DNA from: Smittium mucronatum
Taxonomy: Eukaryota > Kickxellomycota > Harpellomycetes > Harpellales > Legeriomycetaceae
Assembly: GCA_001953115.1 (NCBI GenBank)
Contig: LSSL01007791.1
Span: 1 to 64,000 of the forward strand
Direction of reading: 5' to 3'
DNA length: 64,000 bases
This document shows positions 27,627 to 37,970 of this stretch, piece after piece (within the stretch, counting starts at the first letter, position 1; the number at the start of each line of letters is the position of its first letter). Below the pieces are notes generated by a model, which saw nothing but the letters and a program-made list of their open reading frames with translations, had not been told where the DNA came from and searched no databases. A program made the translations under genes and the position numbers.

Positions 27627-28519
27627 ATGACTGTTGGAAGATTAGATAGACTTAAATTAACCCGAGGTCTGATTAGACTGTCATGGAACAAAAAAAATCT
27701 CTATTTCCTTGCAAACAAGCGACAGGGAGATCTAGCTACTACCGGTTCAAGAGCTGTTCGCAGATCTGTATTTCAGCAACAATGGATAGCCAAACGTGAG
27801 ACTAGGGCATATCACGATGCTGACATAACTGAAAGGCAGATTAACAAACTTATACCTAGAGATCTACCTACGTCAGGCGGTTTATCAGATTTGAGAAAGA
27901 AAGAAAATCCCGGAAGAATAGGAAATTCCGAAAATTCTAAGGTTAATGGAGCCATTTTAATGTATGCTCAGCTAGAAAGTAGGATAGACTTTATTGTTTT
28001 CAGAAGTCATTTCGCAAATTCTATTTGGAATGCTAGAAGGCTTATATTAGATGGTCATGTCAAACTCAACGGGAAAAGGGTATTTATCCTATTTTTGTTT
28101 CTATCTTTAAAAGATTATCATATTTTATATAATATCAAGGTTTTTTTAAACTTTCTTTTTCATTTCGATCTTAGTTTAAATTCCCTAGTCATCAAGTCAA
28201 AGAAGGTGATTTGATCACCGTTGATCCAAAGATGATTTGTACTTTAAAGCCCCCCAAAAAAACACCCGAATCTAAAGACTCAAAGCCAGATACTAATACT
28301 CCTAGCAAACGTGGGATGGAATATGATTTTGTTCCCTTGCCATATCAACAACCATTTATGTTCATTCCAGATTATTTGGAAGTAAATTATAAAACATGTT
28401 CAACTGTATTTCTGAGGTACCCTACCATCAACAATTCATCCTGCGATCTTCCCTCCCCCTTCCCACCTGAGTTACATGCTATGGCCTTTTTGCATTATTC
28501 AAAGCGCGGAAGATACTGA
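27627..28519 (+). CDS. NAM9: Mitochondrial ribosomal protein uS4m (Nam9 type), two exons
   Basis: Exons 27627-28079 and 28175-28519, joined by a 95-nt intron (GTATTT...GATCTTAG) in phase 0, encode 265 residues ending in TGA. uS4 is a primary rRNA-binding protein of the small subunit; this is the mitochondrial form, so the protein should act in mitochondrial translation. Residues ~1-60 carry the fungal uS4m start (LTRGLIRLSWNKKNLYFL) and FQQQWIAKRETRAYHDADI. Residues ~110-170 form the S4 RNA-binding domain (MYAQLESRIDFIVFRSHFAN, ARRLILDGHVKLNGKR, then FKFPSHQVKEGDLITVDP across the intron). The C-terminal half has YQQPFMFIPDYLEVNYKTC, FLRYP and PSPFPPELHAMAF, typical of fungal Nam9. At 265 residues it is short compared with yeast Nam9 but has all the expected blocks. 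The intron falls inside the S4 domain. It converges on the telomere-protein gene, with about 400 bp between stop codons. Confidence 0.9.
28080..28174 (+). other. Intron of the uS4m gene
   Basis: A GT...AG intron of 95 nt, almost entirely A/T, with a pyrimidine-rich 3' end (CTTTCTTTTTC...TTAG). Reading through it gives a run of Leu/Phe/Ile with no family match, while splicing restores the conserved S4-domain sequence. Confidence 0.88.
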
Positions 28520-28919
28520 TTATATCCTTCGGGCTTACTCAAGTATATTCGTTCCAGTCTACATTCCCTATACTCTTTTTTAATAGATATTTTCAAACTT
28601 TGGTTTACTACTTATTCTATTTTCAAATATCTCAAAATTGCCCGCAAGTTTGAAGCCTCCTTTCCATTGAGGTTTACTAATTTAGAATCATTTCTTTAAA
28701 CAACTAGTTATTAAAGTGCAAAAAAATAAAAATGAAAATCCCATGATCAATTGATAATTGAGGTTATTTTTAACTTTTAGTGTTAGAAAAGTGGTTTTAA
28801 TACAAATATAGGATTAAGTGAAAATGCTTGCCAAGACTAGATGAATGGTTTTGGAAAAATAAGAAATAAAGAAAATAAAAGTCCATAACGAATAATAATA
28901 TAAAAATTAGGGTTTGGAT
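28520..28919. other. Convergent intergenic region
   Basis: About 400 bp between the stop codons of two convergent genes. It must hold both 3' UTRs and polyadenylation signals. AATAAA is present on the plus strand near 28723 and 28865, but AT-rich sequence makes such motifs unreliable. Confidence 0.45.
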
Positions 28920-31900
28920 TTATCCAAAGTACTCGTAGGGCCCAAGCTCTACTCCATTTCTTTTTAAAGCACGGACGATGTTCCGAACCTTATCTTTAAG
29001 TTGCAATGCAGTTCTATTTTTAAGTAACGTACTGTATTTTCCATTCGCACCATGGTGCTCGATCATTTTAGCCCAACACCCAATTCTGTAAAACTCTACA
29101 CATCTGTCCAGACACTCAATCTCCTCTTCCGTCCAAGCATTTTTTATGAACCTACTTCTTGTGGACTGATCAGAAAATACTCTCAGGGTGGAAAAAACAG
29201 TATCTAGACGTTCCCTTGAGCCTTCAGTGCGCGGATGAATAAATATAGATGGGATTTCAGTTTGTTGTCTCATTAAACGAGGTGCTTGAGATGGGCCACT
29301 AGAGGGTTTCTCGGGGTATATAGGAGTCACCATTTTTATCAGTGACCTTTTGGCTGCAGCTTTAGTTTTTGACGTAGAGGTTATAGAAGGGTCTTCAAGT
29401 TTAACTAAAACAGAACCATTTGGTGCTCCAGTGGCTGATTGTGATACAGCCCGGGCGCGTTGTGGAGTCAATAACAAATCAATAACACCGCTTCTCCGAT
29501 CTTTTCTAGTCCTAGGTGACGATTGGGATGAAGGGAATAACTGAGTTGGAGGCATTGACAGATCAGCTGTAGAATGATTTGAGGGCGAATTGTAACTATT
29601 GCTACCCAAGTTTTTATTCCTAGCAACAGGAGCCTCTTCTGAGTCTACAAATAACCCTAAATCGGCGGAAAAGCTCTTAGACTCTTCTGGTTTATATTCA
29701 GAGTCCTCGTCAGAAGATCGGCATTCATAGTTGCTAGGTAAATCAGAATCAGAAGATTTTCTTGAAATAGTATCCTTATCTAGTGTTGGATCCTGAGTCA
29801 ATGGTTTAGAATTTTTTAACAGTCTGGATGATATTCTTCTGCCGTTAATGTATTTATATGTGGAATAAAACATTTCTTGATCATCGGCATCATCTTCTGT
29901 GGTGCTGGAACCATTTTTGGAAGGGGAATAGTTAAAATACAATTCGTTTTTACTAGTAGATTTGTAGTTTGTGGGCAATATCTTTTGCTTTTTTTCAATG
30001 TTTTTCGCAGCATCTATGGCAGATATCAAAGGATCAGGAGTCTGATTGGGAACTTTAGACAATAAATTATATTTTGAGGCAGTGTCTTTTTCTAATACAC
30101 CCTTTTCCCTATTTGGCAAATTCTCAGAAGAACTTTTGAGAATGAGATCAGGAAATTTAATCCTATCATGTAAAAGTGTATGATTCCCAATATCGTTCGA
30201 TTGGTCATTGTTCTTTTCAACAGAGGTCAAAGATCTTGCTGAACTGGTTTCCTTGATTTTCCCTTTATCTTTGTTTGGTTTTTCTGTGGGTTGAATTTTT
30301 GATTTTTGGCCAGGAATAGGAGGTATGAAATTATTGGTATAATCCGTACCCTCAAGTGGTTGTTTTAAAAGTTCGGAAAGCTCCTGGCCTTTATTTGGAT
30401 TGTCAATTGGGCCATTGGAATTTTGACCTTCATAGTCATTAGGACGGGTTTGATAATAGCTGAAAGAAAGTCGAGAGTTGGCAAAAATGTCCTCCCTCGA
30501 AAAAAAAGGATTAATCAATTTAGATTCGATAAAATTCAGCACGATGTTTTCAAAAGTGTTTTTTGAAAATATCCAGGATGCATCTCGTACTGATTTGGAC
30601 GAAATCTATCATAATTACAAAAAGAAAAATAGAGTTTGTATGAGGTTCTTTTTCAAATAGACTAAAATCTCTAATAAAAGAATGGAAAATTATTCCTACA
30701 TCGTTTTGGCGAACAGAAAAAATGGTTTCGATATTACTTAGATAATCAAAACTTCGAATATTAAAGATGGGATTGGAGGACGTAGATGCAATATCTTCTA
30801 TTCGACTGATAAACTTATTAATAATCTCTAAACCTTGGAAAAAACAACTCTCTACCCAATCTCGAAGGTTTTCCCCATTGTTGTTTTTGCATCGATTTAT
30901 AGCGACCTATAAAATACTTAGGGATTAGTTAACTAATAATAAAAAGTTTTTGTGAATTAAAAGAGATAGTTCAAAAGAATTCATCGAAGTATACAGTGTA
31001 TGTTTTAAATAAAATGTTTATTTTTGAGCGAAAAAAAGATATAGGGTGAATAGATGAGTGAGCTGATAAAAGAAAGAGTGCATATTTGATAAAAATGAGA
31101 TAAAAATGACTTACTTGAGTTAACAGCTCAACAAATACGTCAACAGAATCTTCAGAACCATCATATAATAGGTATTCAACTTTGTTTTGGGTGGCGATGG
31201 AGATTCCTAGGAAAGACCAGTCAATGAACATACCTGTGTCAATGTCCTCCTCGAGCTCAGAATTACCATCCGCAAAGTTGATAACTCCATTTAAATTTTT
31301 AGATTGTTTTTTAGAAGCTAAGGAGCTATAAATACCCAAGGAACTTGAAAGAAACAGCTTAGGGATTAAAATCAATCCAAATAAAGAGACGAGGTTAATT
31401 TTTCGGATTAGTTCAGGTTTTGTAATAAATTCGTGGGCATCCAAAGAATCTTTTTCGATGATTGGAATGAATTCATCGATGAAAAATTCATCTTTACTCA
31501 CAAGCCTTCGAGCGCCTATATGAGAAATTAAAACATATAGATTTCTAAAAACTAAAATTAAAAAAAGTATTTTTCCACTAACCATTAAAAGTTTGTAGCA
31601 GTGATTCCAACTCAGCATTTTCAGAGATATGTTTGTACCAATTGTTGTTGTACTCACATTCGAGCTTGTTCTGCAACTCGCATATCTTTTCCACAACCAT
31701 AAATACACAAACAGCCAAGAAATCAATATTGGAGCCATATACAGCATCAGCAAAATTACCACAGTGTATAGTTTCATTTTCATTATCTTCGTCCAAAGAG
31801 TCTTGGGAAGCTACAGATAGAGATATGGGTTTTATGAAAGGCGAATCATGGAGTTCGTGATTTTGGCTGCCTTTAGATGACTTTAATTCCTCAGTAAATG

Positions 31901-34900
31901 AGCTGCTTGAGATTTTAGATATACCAGGACTATTTTCAGTATTTTCAATCAAGACCATTTTATCATTAATGGCGATTTCTGATTCTTCTGAAATATTTGA
32001 TGCGGTTTTTAGAACATTATTTTCGGAAATCTGAGAGGCTTTAGGACTGATAAGTCCAGTAATTCTGTGGTTATTTGATAAATCCACAACTACATCTAGG
32101 TTATCTTTCTTATTTAAAATTTCAGCATTTTTAAATGATGTTTCCGAAACCGGTACATTGATTTCGATTTCTAAGTTAATTTGGGCGTCGTCATCGGCTA
32201 AATTTGGTTTGGGTTTTGATTTTTCATTAAAATCTTGGCTATTGGTGACTTCGGCGTTTTCATTGAACGAGTTTTTCGAATCAACTTCGTTTTGGGATTC
32301 ATCAATTTCAACGGAACGGGTTTGGGTTTCAAGTGAATAGTTTACAGAACTATCATCGATTTCAGAAAAATCTGGAACGCAAGTTGGATCATTTTTAATA
32401 ACTTTTTCATGATCATTTTGAGTTTCTAAACCATCTAATTTAGTTAGATTTCCTAAAAGATTCTCAGAATGGGCTGTGGTTGAAAAATCAACATTCAGGA
32501 TGGTACCCCCATTTTTTGGTTTGGAAATATCTTCACTGAAAAAAATATCCGAACTATTTTGAGGTAGGGGGTTGCTGATTTGCTTTGTATTTTTATTACC
32601 TGCTTCGACGTCACCTAATTTTTCCTTATCTAGAGTAGGAAAATCGGAGAAACTTTTGGAGCCAATAAGAAATTCATCATAATTCGAAATTTTCTCGGTG
32701 ACATTAAATAGAACATTGTTGGATTTTGAAGAGTCAGTGATGGTTCCAAATATTTTTTGTTTGCTGATTTCGCTATTTATTACATTTTGGGAATCGATAA
32801 TATCACCTAAAGGAACGATAAGGTCCATGGAATCATCTTTTGACATGTGTGATTTCGATCCACTATTAGAGATAGATGAAGAGATAGAGTTCTCTTTTTT
32901 GGCTGGAGATAAAGAACTGGATTGAGGGCCCAAAGGTGATTTAATGAGAGGATTAGAATTTATATCATCTTTACTTAACTGTGACAAATTTATTCGGTCC
33001 TGTGGGCTTTTAAGAGATTCCGGCGAACTTTTATTCGGTTCCGTAATACTTGCTATATTATCCCTTTGTGAGTATAAAGGATTTGAATGTTGTGATTCGG
33101 ATGACTGGGTCGAATCCAGCTTGAAATTAATACCAAGATTACTAAATGTATTTTGAGAAGGGCTATCATGTTTAATAGAATCGGTAGTAACACTGATCTC
33201 AACTACTGGAAAGGCATTTGCATCTTTGACTGCAGGAGGAACTGGAGAGATCTTGGTGAGAAGAAGTTTTTCTGAAGGAATTGATTCGATATCTGATGGA
33301 ATATCTAAATCAGAAGATGGATAGTGGTCAAGATCTTCCAGGGGATTTAATATTGGATATACGAAGGAATCAGAATCAGAATCAACAATAGGATTTTTAA
33401 AATTTTGACTCGTAGTATCATCCAAGTAAATGTTAGAGTTTATATTTTCAACATAAGTTTCCCAGGGATGAGATAATCCCTTTTCAGGGCTTTCTTTTGA
33501 TGGAGAACTCATATCCGTACTTTTTTGTTTGGGTTTTTTCATTTCCTTCAAAGTATTAGACTTTGGAGATCCGAATCCTGCCATATTATTAACCTGAGAA
33601 GAAGTGGCATTTAATCTTTTGGGAGATATCCTGGAATGATTCTCAATATTTATGGAATTTTTTGACAGCTTAGAAGGTGTAGTTCGATTAATAATAACCT
33701 CATTGGGAACAGCATTGGGAGTTACTATCTTTTTGTGTGTATTCCCGGGTGTACTCTGTGGAGATATTTTATCATGTTTTGGAATATTAGGTTGAATTAT
33801 ATTAGATGATAAATCTGCTGTTTGGGATGATCTAGTGCCAGTTTTACTGGCTGGAGAATTTTTGAGTGAGTTAGAGGCATTGGGTGGGCTGTTTTGTGAG
33901 CTGTCAATGTTGATGTAAGAAGTTATAACAGACTCGGGCTTTGAAGATAAACCTTTAGAAACTTTCTTTTGAATAATGTTTCCCAACCCTGAGGCATCTC
34001 CAGTTTTAGTATTCTTTGGTAATGTGGAATTTTTTTTGACCCAATCACGAGAAGAAAAAGAATTTTTATCGAGATTTTGATTATTCGTGGAGACAATACG
34101 CTCGGAATCACTTTCTGGGGGTGGCTCATAATAGAATCCACGGTCTTTATGGCCACGTTTTTTTTTTTCAGGATGGCTATCTTCGATGTCTAAAGAGTAA
34201 TCAGAAGACAACTCGATGGTTTTGCGCAATCTATTTTTAGACTTTTTTTTACCTCGAGAAGATTTTGAGGTATTTCTAGGTAGCAGTTTCGATTTAGCTT
34301 TATTTTTTTCTAAAAGTAAATCATTTTTCTGGACGGATCTATTAGAGGTATTCTTGTTTGTGGGAATTTCAACAGGAGCTGAGGGGGGAGTATATTTATT
34401 ATTTTTTTCAGAAGACTCATTCGAGTGTAAATTTTCTTTGGCGAAAGCAATTCCATGGCGATTTTTCTTACTTTTAGTTGATAAGGAATCAAGTTGGGAG
34501 TTTTTCGCCTCACCATTCTGACTTGAAAATGAATCGGTTGAACGAGTATTACTTTTAAAAACATCACTAACATTTTCTGTCTTTCTCTTGAGTGATGATT
34601 GCTGAAATTGAACGCTGTTGTGATCAATTAAATTCTTGGAATGATCCTTGGAAATATAATCAGAAGATTTTGATGAGCTTTCTGTAAAGGAAGGGTTTAA
34701 TCTTCCATTCTGTAATTCCAAGGAAGATGCTTTCGATAAAGAGTTTGACTTAGATTTTTCGTCTCGAATCCTTTTAAGAGTAGGAGTAGCAGTTTGGTTG
34801 TGATTTAGATGGGAATTTCCATCCAATGATAGAGAGCCAATTGACAAACTCTTATGAGAAGGGGTAGTGTTTGGTAGGGGAGCTTTTTTAGAAATCGAAT

Positions 34901-35225
34901 TTTCTGGGCCTGAAAGAGTAGCTTTTGTGAAATAATCTTTATTTGGAAGAATTTTTTCGGATTTAGACTTCGAAGAGATTTTGTGTTGAATTTCGGAAAT
35001 GTTTGAATGCTTGTGCTTTTTCGGTAATGGAGTTTTTAAAGGATCTTCTTGTAGAATTTTGTTTTTAGAAATTGAATTAGGGATTTCCAGAGCGGGATTT
35101 CTCACAAAATTTTTCGCATTATCGGAAGTGGTAGGTTTATTAGTGTTGTGATGGCTAGTTACGACGAAACTGTTCTTAAAGGATTTTCTTCGGGCGCCTA
35201 AGGTTTTACCACTGGGAGGAGCCAT
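28920..35225 (-). CDS. Telomere-repeat-binding protein with TRFH and telobox Myb domains (TRF/Taz1-like), four exons
   Basis: Exons 35225-31583, 31515-31115, 30906-30700 and 30605-28920 join in phase through introns of 67, 208 and 94 nt, giving about 1978 residues. The family binds duplex telomeric repeats as a dimer and recruits capping (shelterin) factors. Residues 1-~1150 are Ser/Asn/Lys-rich and disordered, with a basic stretch near 320-360 (SRGKKKSKNRLRK, EKKKRGHKD) likely to be nuclear-targeting. Residues ~1157-1465 form a helical region spanning the introns; its last helices (FSKNTFENIVLNFIESKL) align with the end of the human TRF2 TRFH domain (FSYETFQQKMLRFLESHL, recalled). A second disordered linker follows. 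Residues ~1907-1963 form a single Myb repeat (WTEEEIECLDRC, CWAKMIEHHG) with the telobox LQLKDKVRN, closest to Taz1/Tbf1. The ATG at 35225 is the first in the frame. The domain order matches Taz1, but the protein is about three times longer because of the N-terminal extension. Confidence 0.85.
30606..30699 (-). other. Intron 3 of the telomere-protein gene
   Basis: A 94-nt intron with donor GTAGGA, a pyrimidine-rich 3' part (CTATTTTTCTTTTTG) and acceptor ATGATAG, phase 0. The downstream frame begins immediately after the TAG that ends the intron and encodes the TRF2-like FSKNTFENIVLNFIESKL helix, which supports splicing over the alternative of a +1 frameshift at TTTTGA. Confidence 0.7.
30907..31114 (-). 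other. Intron 2 of the telomere-protein gene
   Basis: A 208-nt intron with perfect donor GTAAGT, branch-like TTAACTAAT about 25 nt before the acceptor TTTATAG, phase 0. Read-through gives hydrophobic random-looking sequence; the spliced reading continues as VAINRCKNNNGENLRDWVES. Confidence 0.8.
31516..31582 (-). other. Intron 1 of the telomere-protein gene
   Basis: A 67-nt intron with donor GTTAGT and acceptor CTCATATAG, phase 1 (AATG|GC). It removes an in-frame TAG directly after the donor and joins two coding frames inside the predicted TRFH region. Confidence 0.82.
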
Positions 35226-36471
35226 TCTTATAGCTTTGAAGCAATCAATTGAAGATTAAATAACAGCTAAAGGACTGTGTTGTAAATAAATAAAAATTAA
35301 ACCATGGGGATATATGGTCACTAAGATTTATTTTCTGTAGGTATTTCAAAATTCAAAGCCTAAAATATGAAACTGGACAAGTTATAATTATATTTCATAA
35401 AATCTCAAATGATTCTATCTGCATAATTTCCTATAACCAATACATCCACCCTATTGCCAAATTGCTTAAAGGTTTATTAGCTGCTATGTGTGGAATCCAT
35501 TTTATGCAGTATTTTTTCAATTCTCCAAACACCCGTCCAATTTCGCTCAATATGAGCCCAATTTAACAACACACGTACCCACCAATAGTTTTTTATAATC
35601 TTCCCAGCCTTCAATATACATTGATTCTCATCCACCCATATGCTTTTTTTGGCTATTACAAAATGCCATACCTTATGAAGCAAAAAACATATTCAATTGG
35701 CCTAAAAATATATGGCATTTATTTTTAATTATTAAATATCTTGTAAATTCCCTATCACGGACATAAATGAGCTATAGTCGGAAATGCCCATTTTTTGCAG
35801 AAATCGATCTCATAGTTTTTTACAGTTTTTTCAACTTATAATTGGGGATGAGTATCTTCAGCCAGTAGATCCTGCGTAGAGCAAAAATAGCCAGAAATGT
35901 TCGTTTGCTGTATTATAATTCAAGCTTATTGATCCCAGTTTAAAGTTTCACTTAATCTTTAAGTCAAAATAAACATGTAACAAGCTACTACATCTAGCTC
36001 AAGATACCTGATTGAAAAGATAAAAAAAAAGTCGTTACTAACTTATCACCGGTAGCACTAGGTATCAACTCTTATGAAGGATATTACAGAGCTTTACATC
36101 TTCGATACTATATAAAGATGCCTGTTTTTCATATATGGTCTGCTATTTCCCTTTATCAAAACCAAAAAAATATGAAAATTAGCCCATCAAAGTTAATTAT
36201 TTTACGCAAATTTGTTTGATTGTCATACATTATTTTTAATCAAGTGAAAATGTACAAAACATCCGATGGCACGATTTATAATAAACTGCTATTCAGACTA
36301 AAAAGAAATGTATTACATGAAATCCAATTTTGCGCAGTTTTCAGTTAAATTCTATTGGATGAATGTACACCATTAAATTGTAAAACTGATCTGAATTAGT
36401 AATTGGTGTAGAACGCCTATATCTTCAAAATTTTGTCTAAAACTCAGACGGAAAAAAAAATTCACTTGTAG
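35226..36471. other. Upstream region of the telomere-protein gene with weak coding-like patches
   Basis: The first hundred or so bases should contain the promoter of the minus-strand telomere gene. On the same strand, 35683-35477 stays open and reads WVDENQCILKAGKIIKNYWW, then NWAHIERNWTGVWRIEKIL to a TAA, a Trp-rich composition unlike chance AT-rich DNA. It has no ATG at its start, so it could only be an internal exon or a relic. A plus-strand patch near 36110-36175 also looks weakly coding. No family is recognised in either. Confidence 0.35.
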
Positions 36472-36529
36472 TATCTGTTGCATTAAAATTCCGTGATACA
36501 AAAAATATATATATATATATCTGTTGCAT
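36472..36529 (+). mobile_element. SINE 3'-tail insertion with target-site duplication (copy D)
   Basis: The 12-nt direct repeat TATCTGTTGCAT at 36472-36483 and 36518-36529 flanks 34 nt (36484-36517) that begin TAAAATTCCGTGATAC and end in a run of A and TA units. The inserted words are exactly the 3' end of the repeat copies at 47.3, 50.7 and 59.4 kb. This is what a severely 5'-truncated retroposon looks like: only the 3' tail was copied into the target, which was duplicated. Confidence 0.82.
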
Positions 36530-37957
36530 ATAAAAGGAATTCTACTATTTCAAGTAGATTTCTGCATGTGAGAGCATTGAGCCAATATAAGAAACATTGA
36601 TTAAAAAGTGATATCGATATATAAACGTTAATATCCTTATTAATGCAACCCTAAATAATTTTTGAGTTAAGGAAGAGTAAAAAGATGTCTAATAAAGACA
36701 TAGTCACTGCACTTGCATAAATTTGGATAAAGAAAGAAAAAATAGGACGAGTATATAATATACGATATGGGAAAGTTAAAGTTCATAAATATCCATAAAG
36801 CCTGTTATCCAATTTCTTGGGAATTTATGTTAAAATTATTTTTATCTTTTTCATTTCAAACATGGGTTCATGTTTGTAAAAACTATAGTGAAAATTAAAG
36901 TTTGCAGATGGAAACCCAATTTAAAAAAATTTTGATGGCTTTTCTATGTCAAAATAAATTCAAAAATTTTCTTATCTAAGAGGAATTAAACCAAAAAAAC
37001 GCATTTGAAAAATAATTTTCCAGCCTTATATACCTCCTTCAAAAATTTAAATTTAATGCGAGGCATAATAAAAACTCATAAAATACTCTAAAAATGTATC
37101 CATATATATATATATCAAAAATATAATATTTCAAAGTAGAAATAATTGATAATTAAAAAAAAGCATAAATTTTTATTTTAATCTTTTTCAAAAGAGTGAA
37201 AAGAAGATATATTTATTTCAATGAGCTTATATAAAATAAAAATTGAAAAAAATAACTTATAAAAGTTGTGTTTACTTCAAAGGACTTATTCAAAGCCTGA
37301 ATAAAAACGATATGAGAATATATTCTTGCTTTCTTATCATATTTCACAATTATTATTATTTAGCATTGATTTTTTTTTTTTAGATTCTAAATAGTTTTTT
37401 CTACCAACTGAGTTTTTACAGGACAATTAGACATATATCGAAATACATGAAGTAAATTTAATGTATATATATATTTGATTGTCTTACAATATTTATTTTT
37501 AAAAAATTTGTTACAGCTATAATATTTTTGAAAATAAATATAAACTAAAAGTGTACTTTTTTGCTAACATCGGCTTCCCTTAGAAATAAAAGAGATTTAA
37601 ATTAACAATCATATAAAAAATATAATAAGAAAAAAAATTAAAATTATTTTAATTCCATAATCGATAACTCACCCAGAATAAAAAAAATAAAGCCAATTAA
37701 TTCCATTTTGACTCATAGCAAAATTACTCAATAAAAAGCCTCCAAATAAAATTTTTATTGTAAAAAAAATGCTGCTAAACTATTTCAAACTGATTATTTA
37801 TATCCAATTTTCAAAAACGTCAATGATTAGATAAAAATATCTTGTATGAAGAGAGTTTTTTTTTAAAAAAAAGCAAATATTTGATTATGGATGGTAGTAT
37901 TTTTACCCCATATTATTTTTTATGGAATTGGGACTCTAATTTATTTATTTATTTATT

Positions 37958-37970
37958 GGGGGGGGGGGGG
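37958..37970. repeat. G13 homopolymer next to (ATTT)n
   Basis: Thirteen consecutive G residues directly after several ATTT units. It is the longest G/C homopolymer in the window and stands in otherwise nearly G-free DNA. Confidence 0.9.

Noticed and set aside
28920..30542. The C-terminal 540 codons as an independent gene
   Set aside because: It would start at GTG, not ATG, and the upstream frame carries a TRFH-like helix that joins it to the preceding exons in phase.
30971..31783. 270-residue minus frame with apparent membrane segments as a separate gene
   Set aside because: Its first part overlaps exon 1 of the telomere gene in another frame and its middle is exon 2 of that gene; the hydrophobic ends are intron read-through.
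32158..34521. Several plus-strand frames of 60-101 codons under the telomere gene
   Set aside because: They are antisense shadows of the Ser/Asn/Lys-rich exon 1 and show Phe/Leu/Ser-rich mirror composition without domains.
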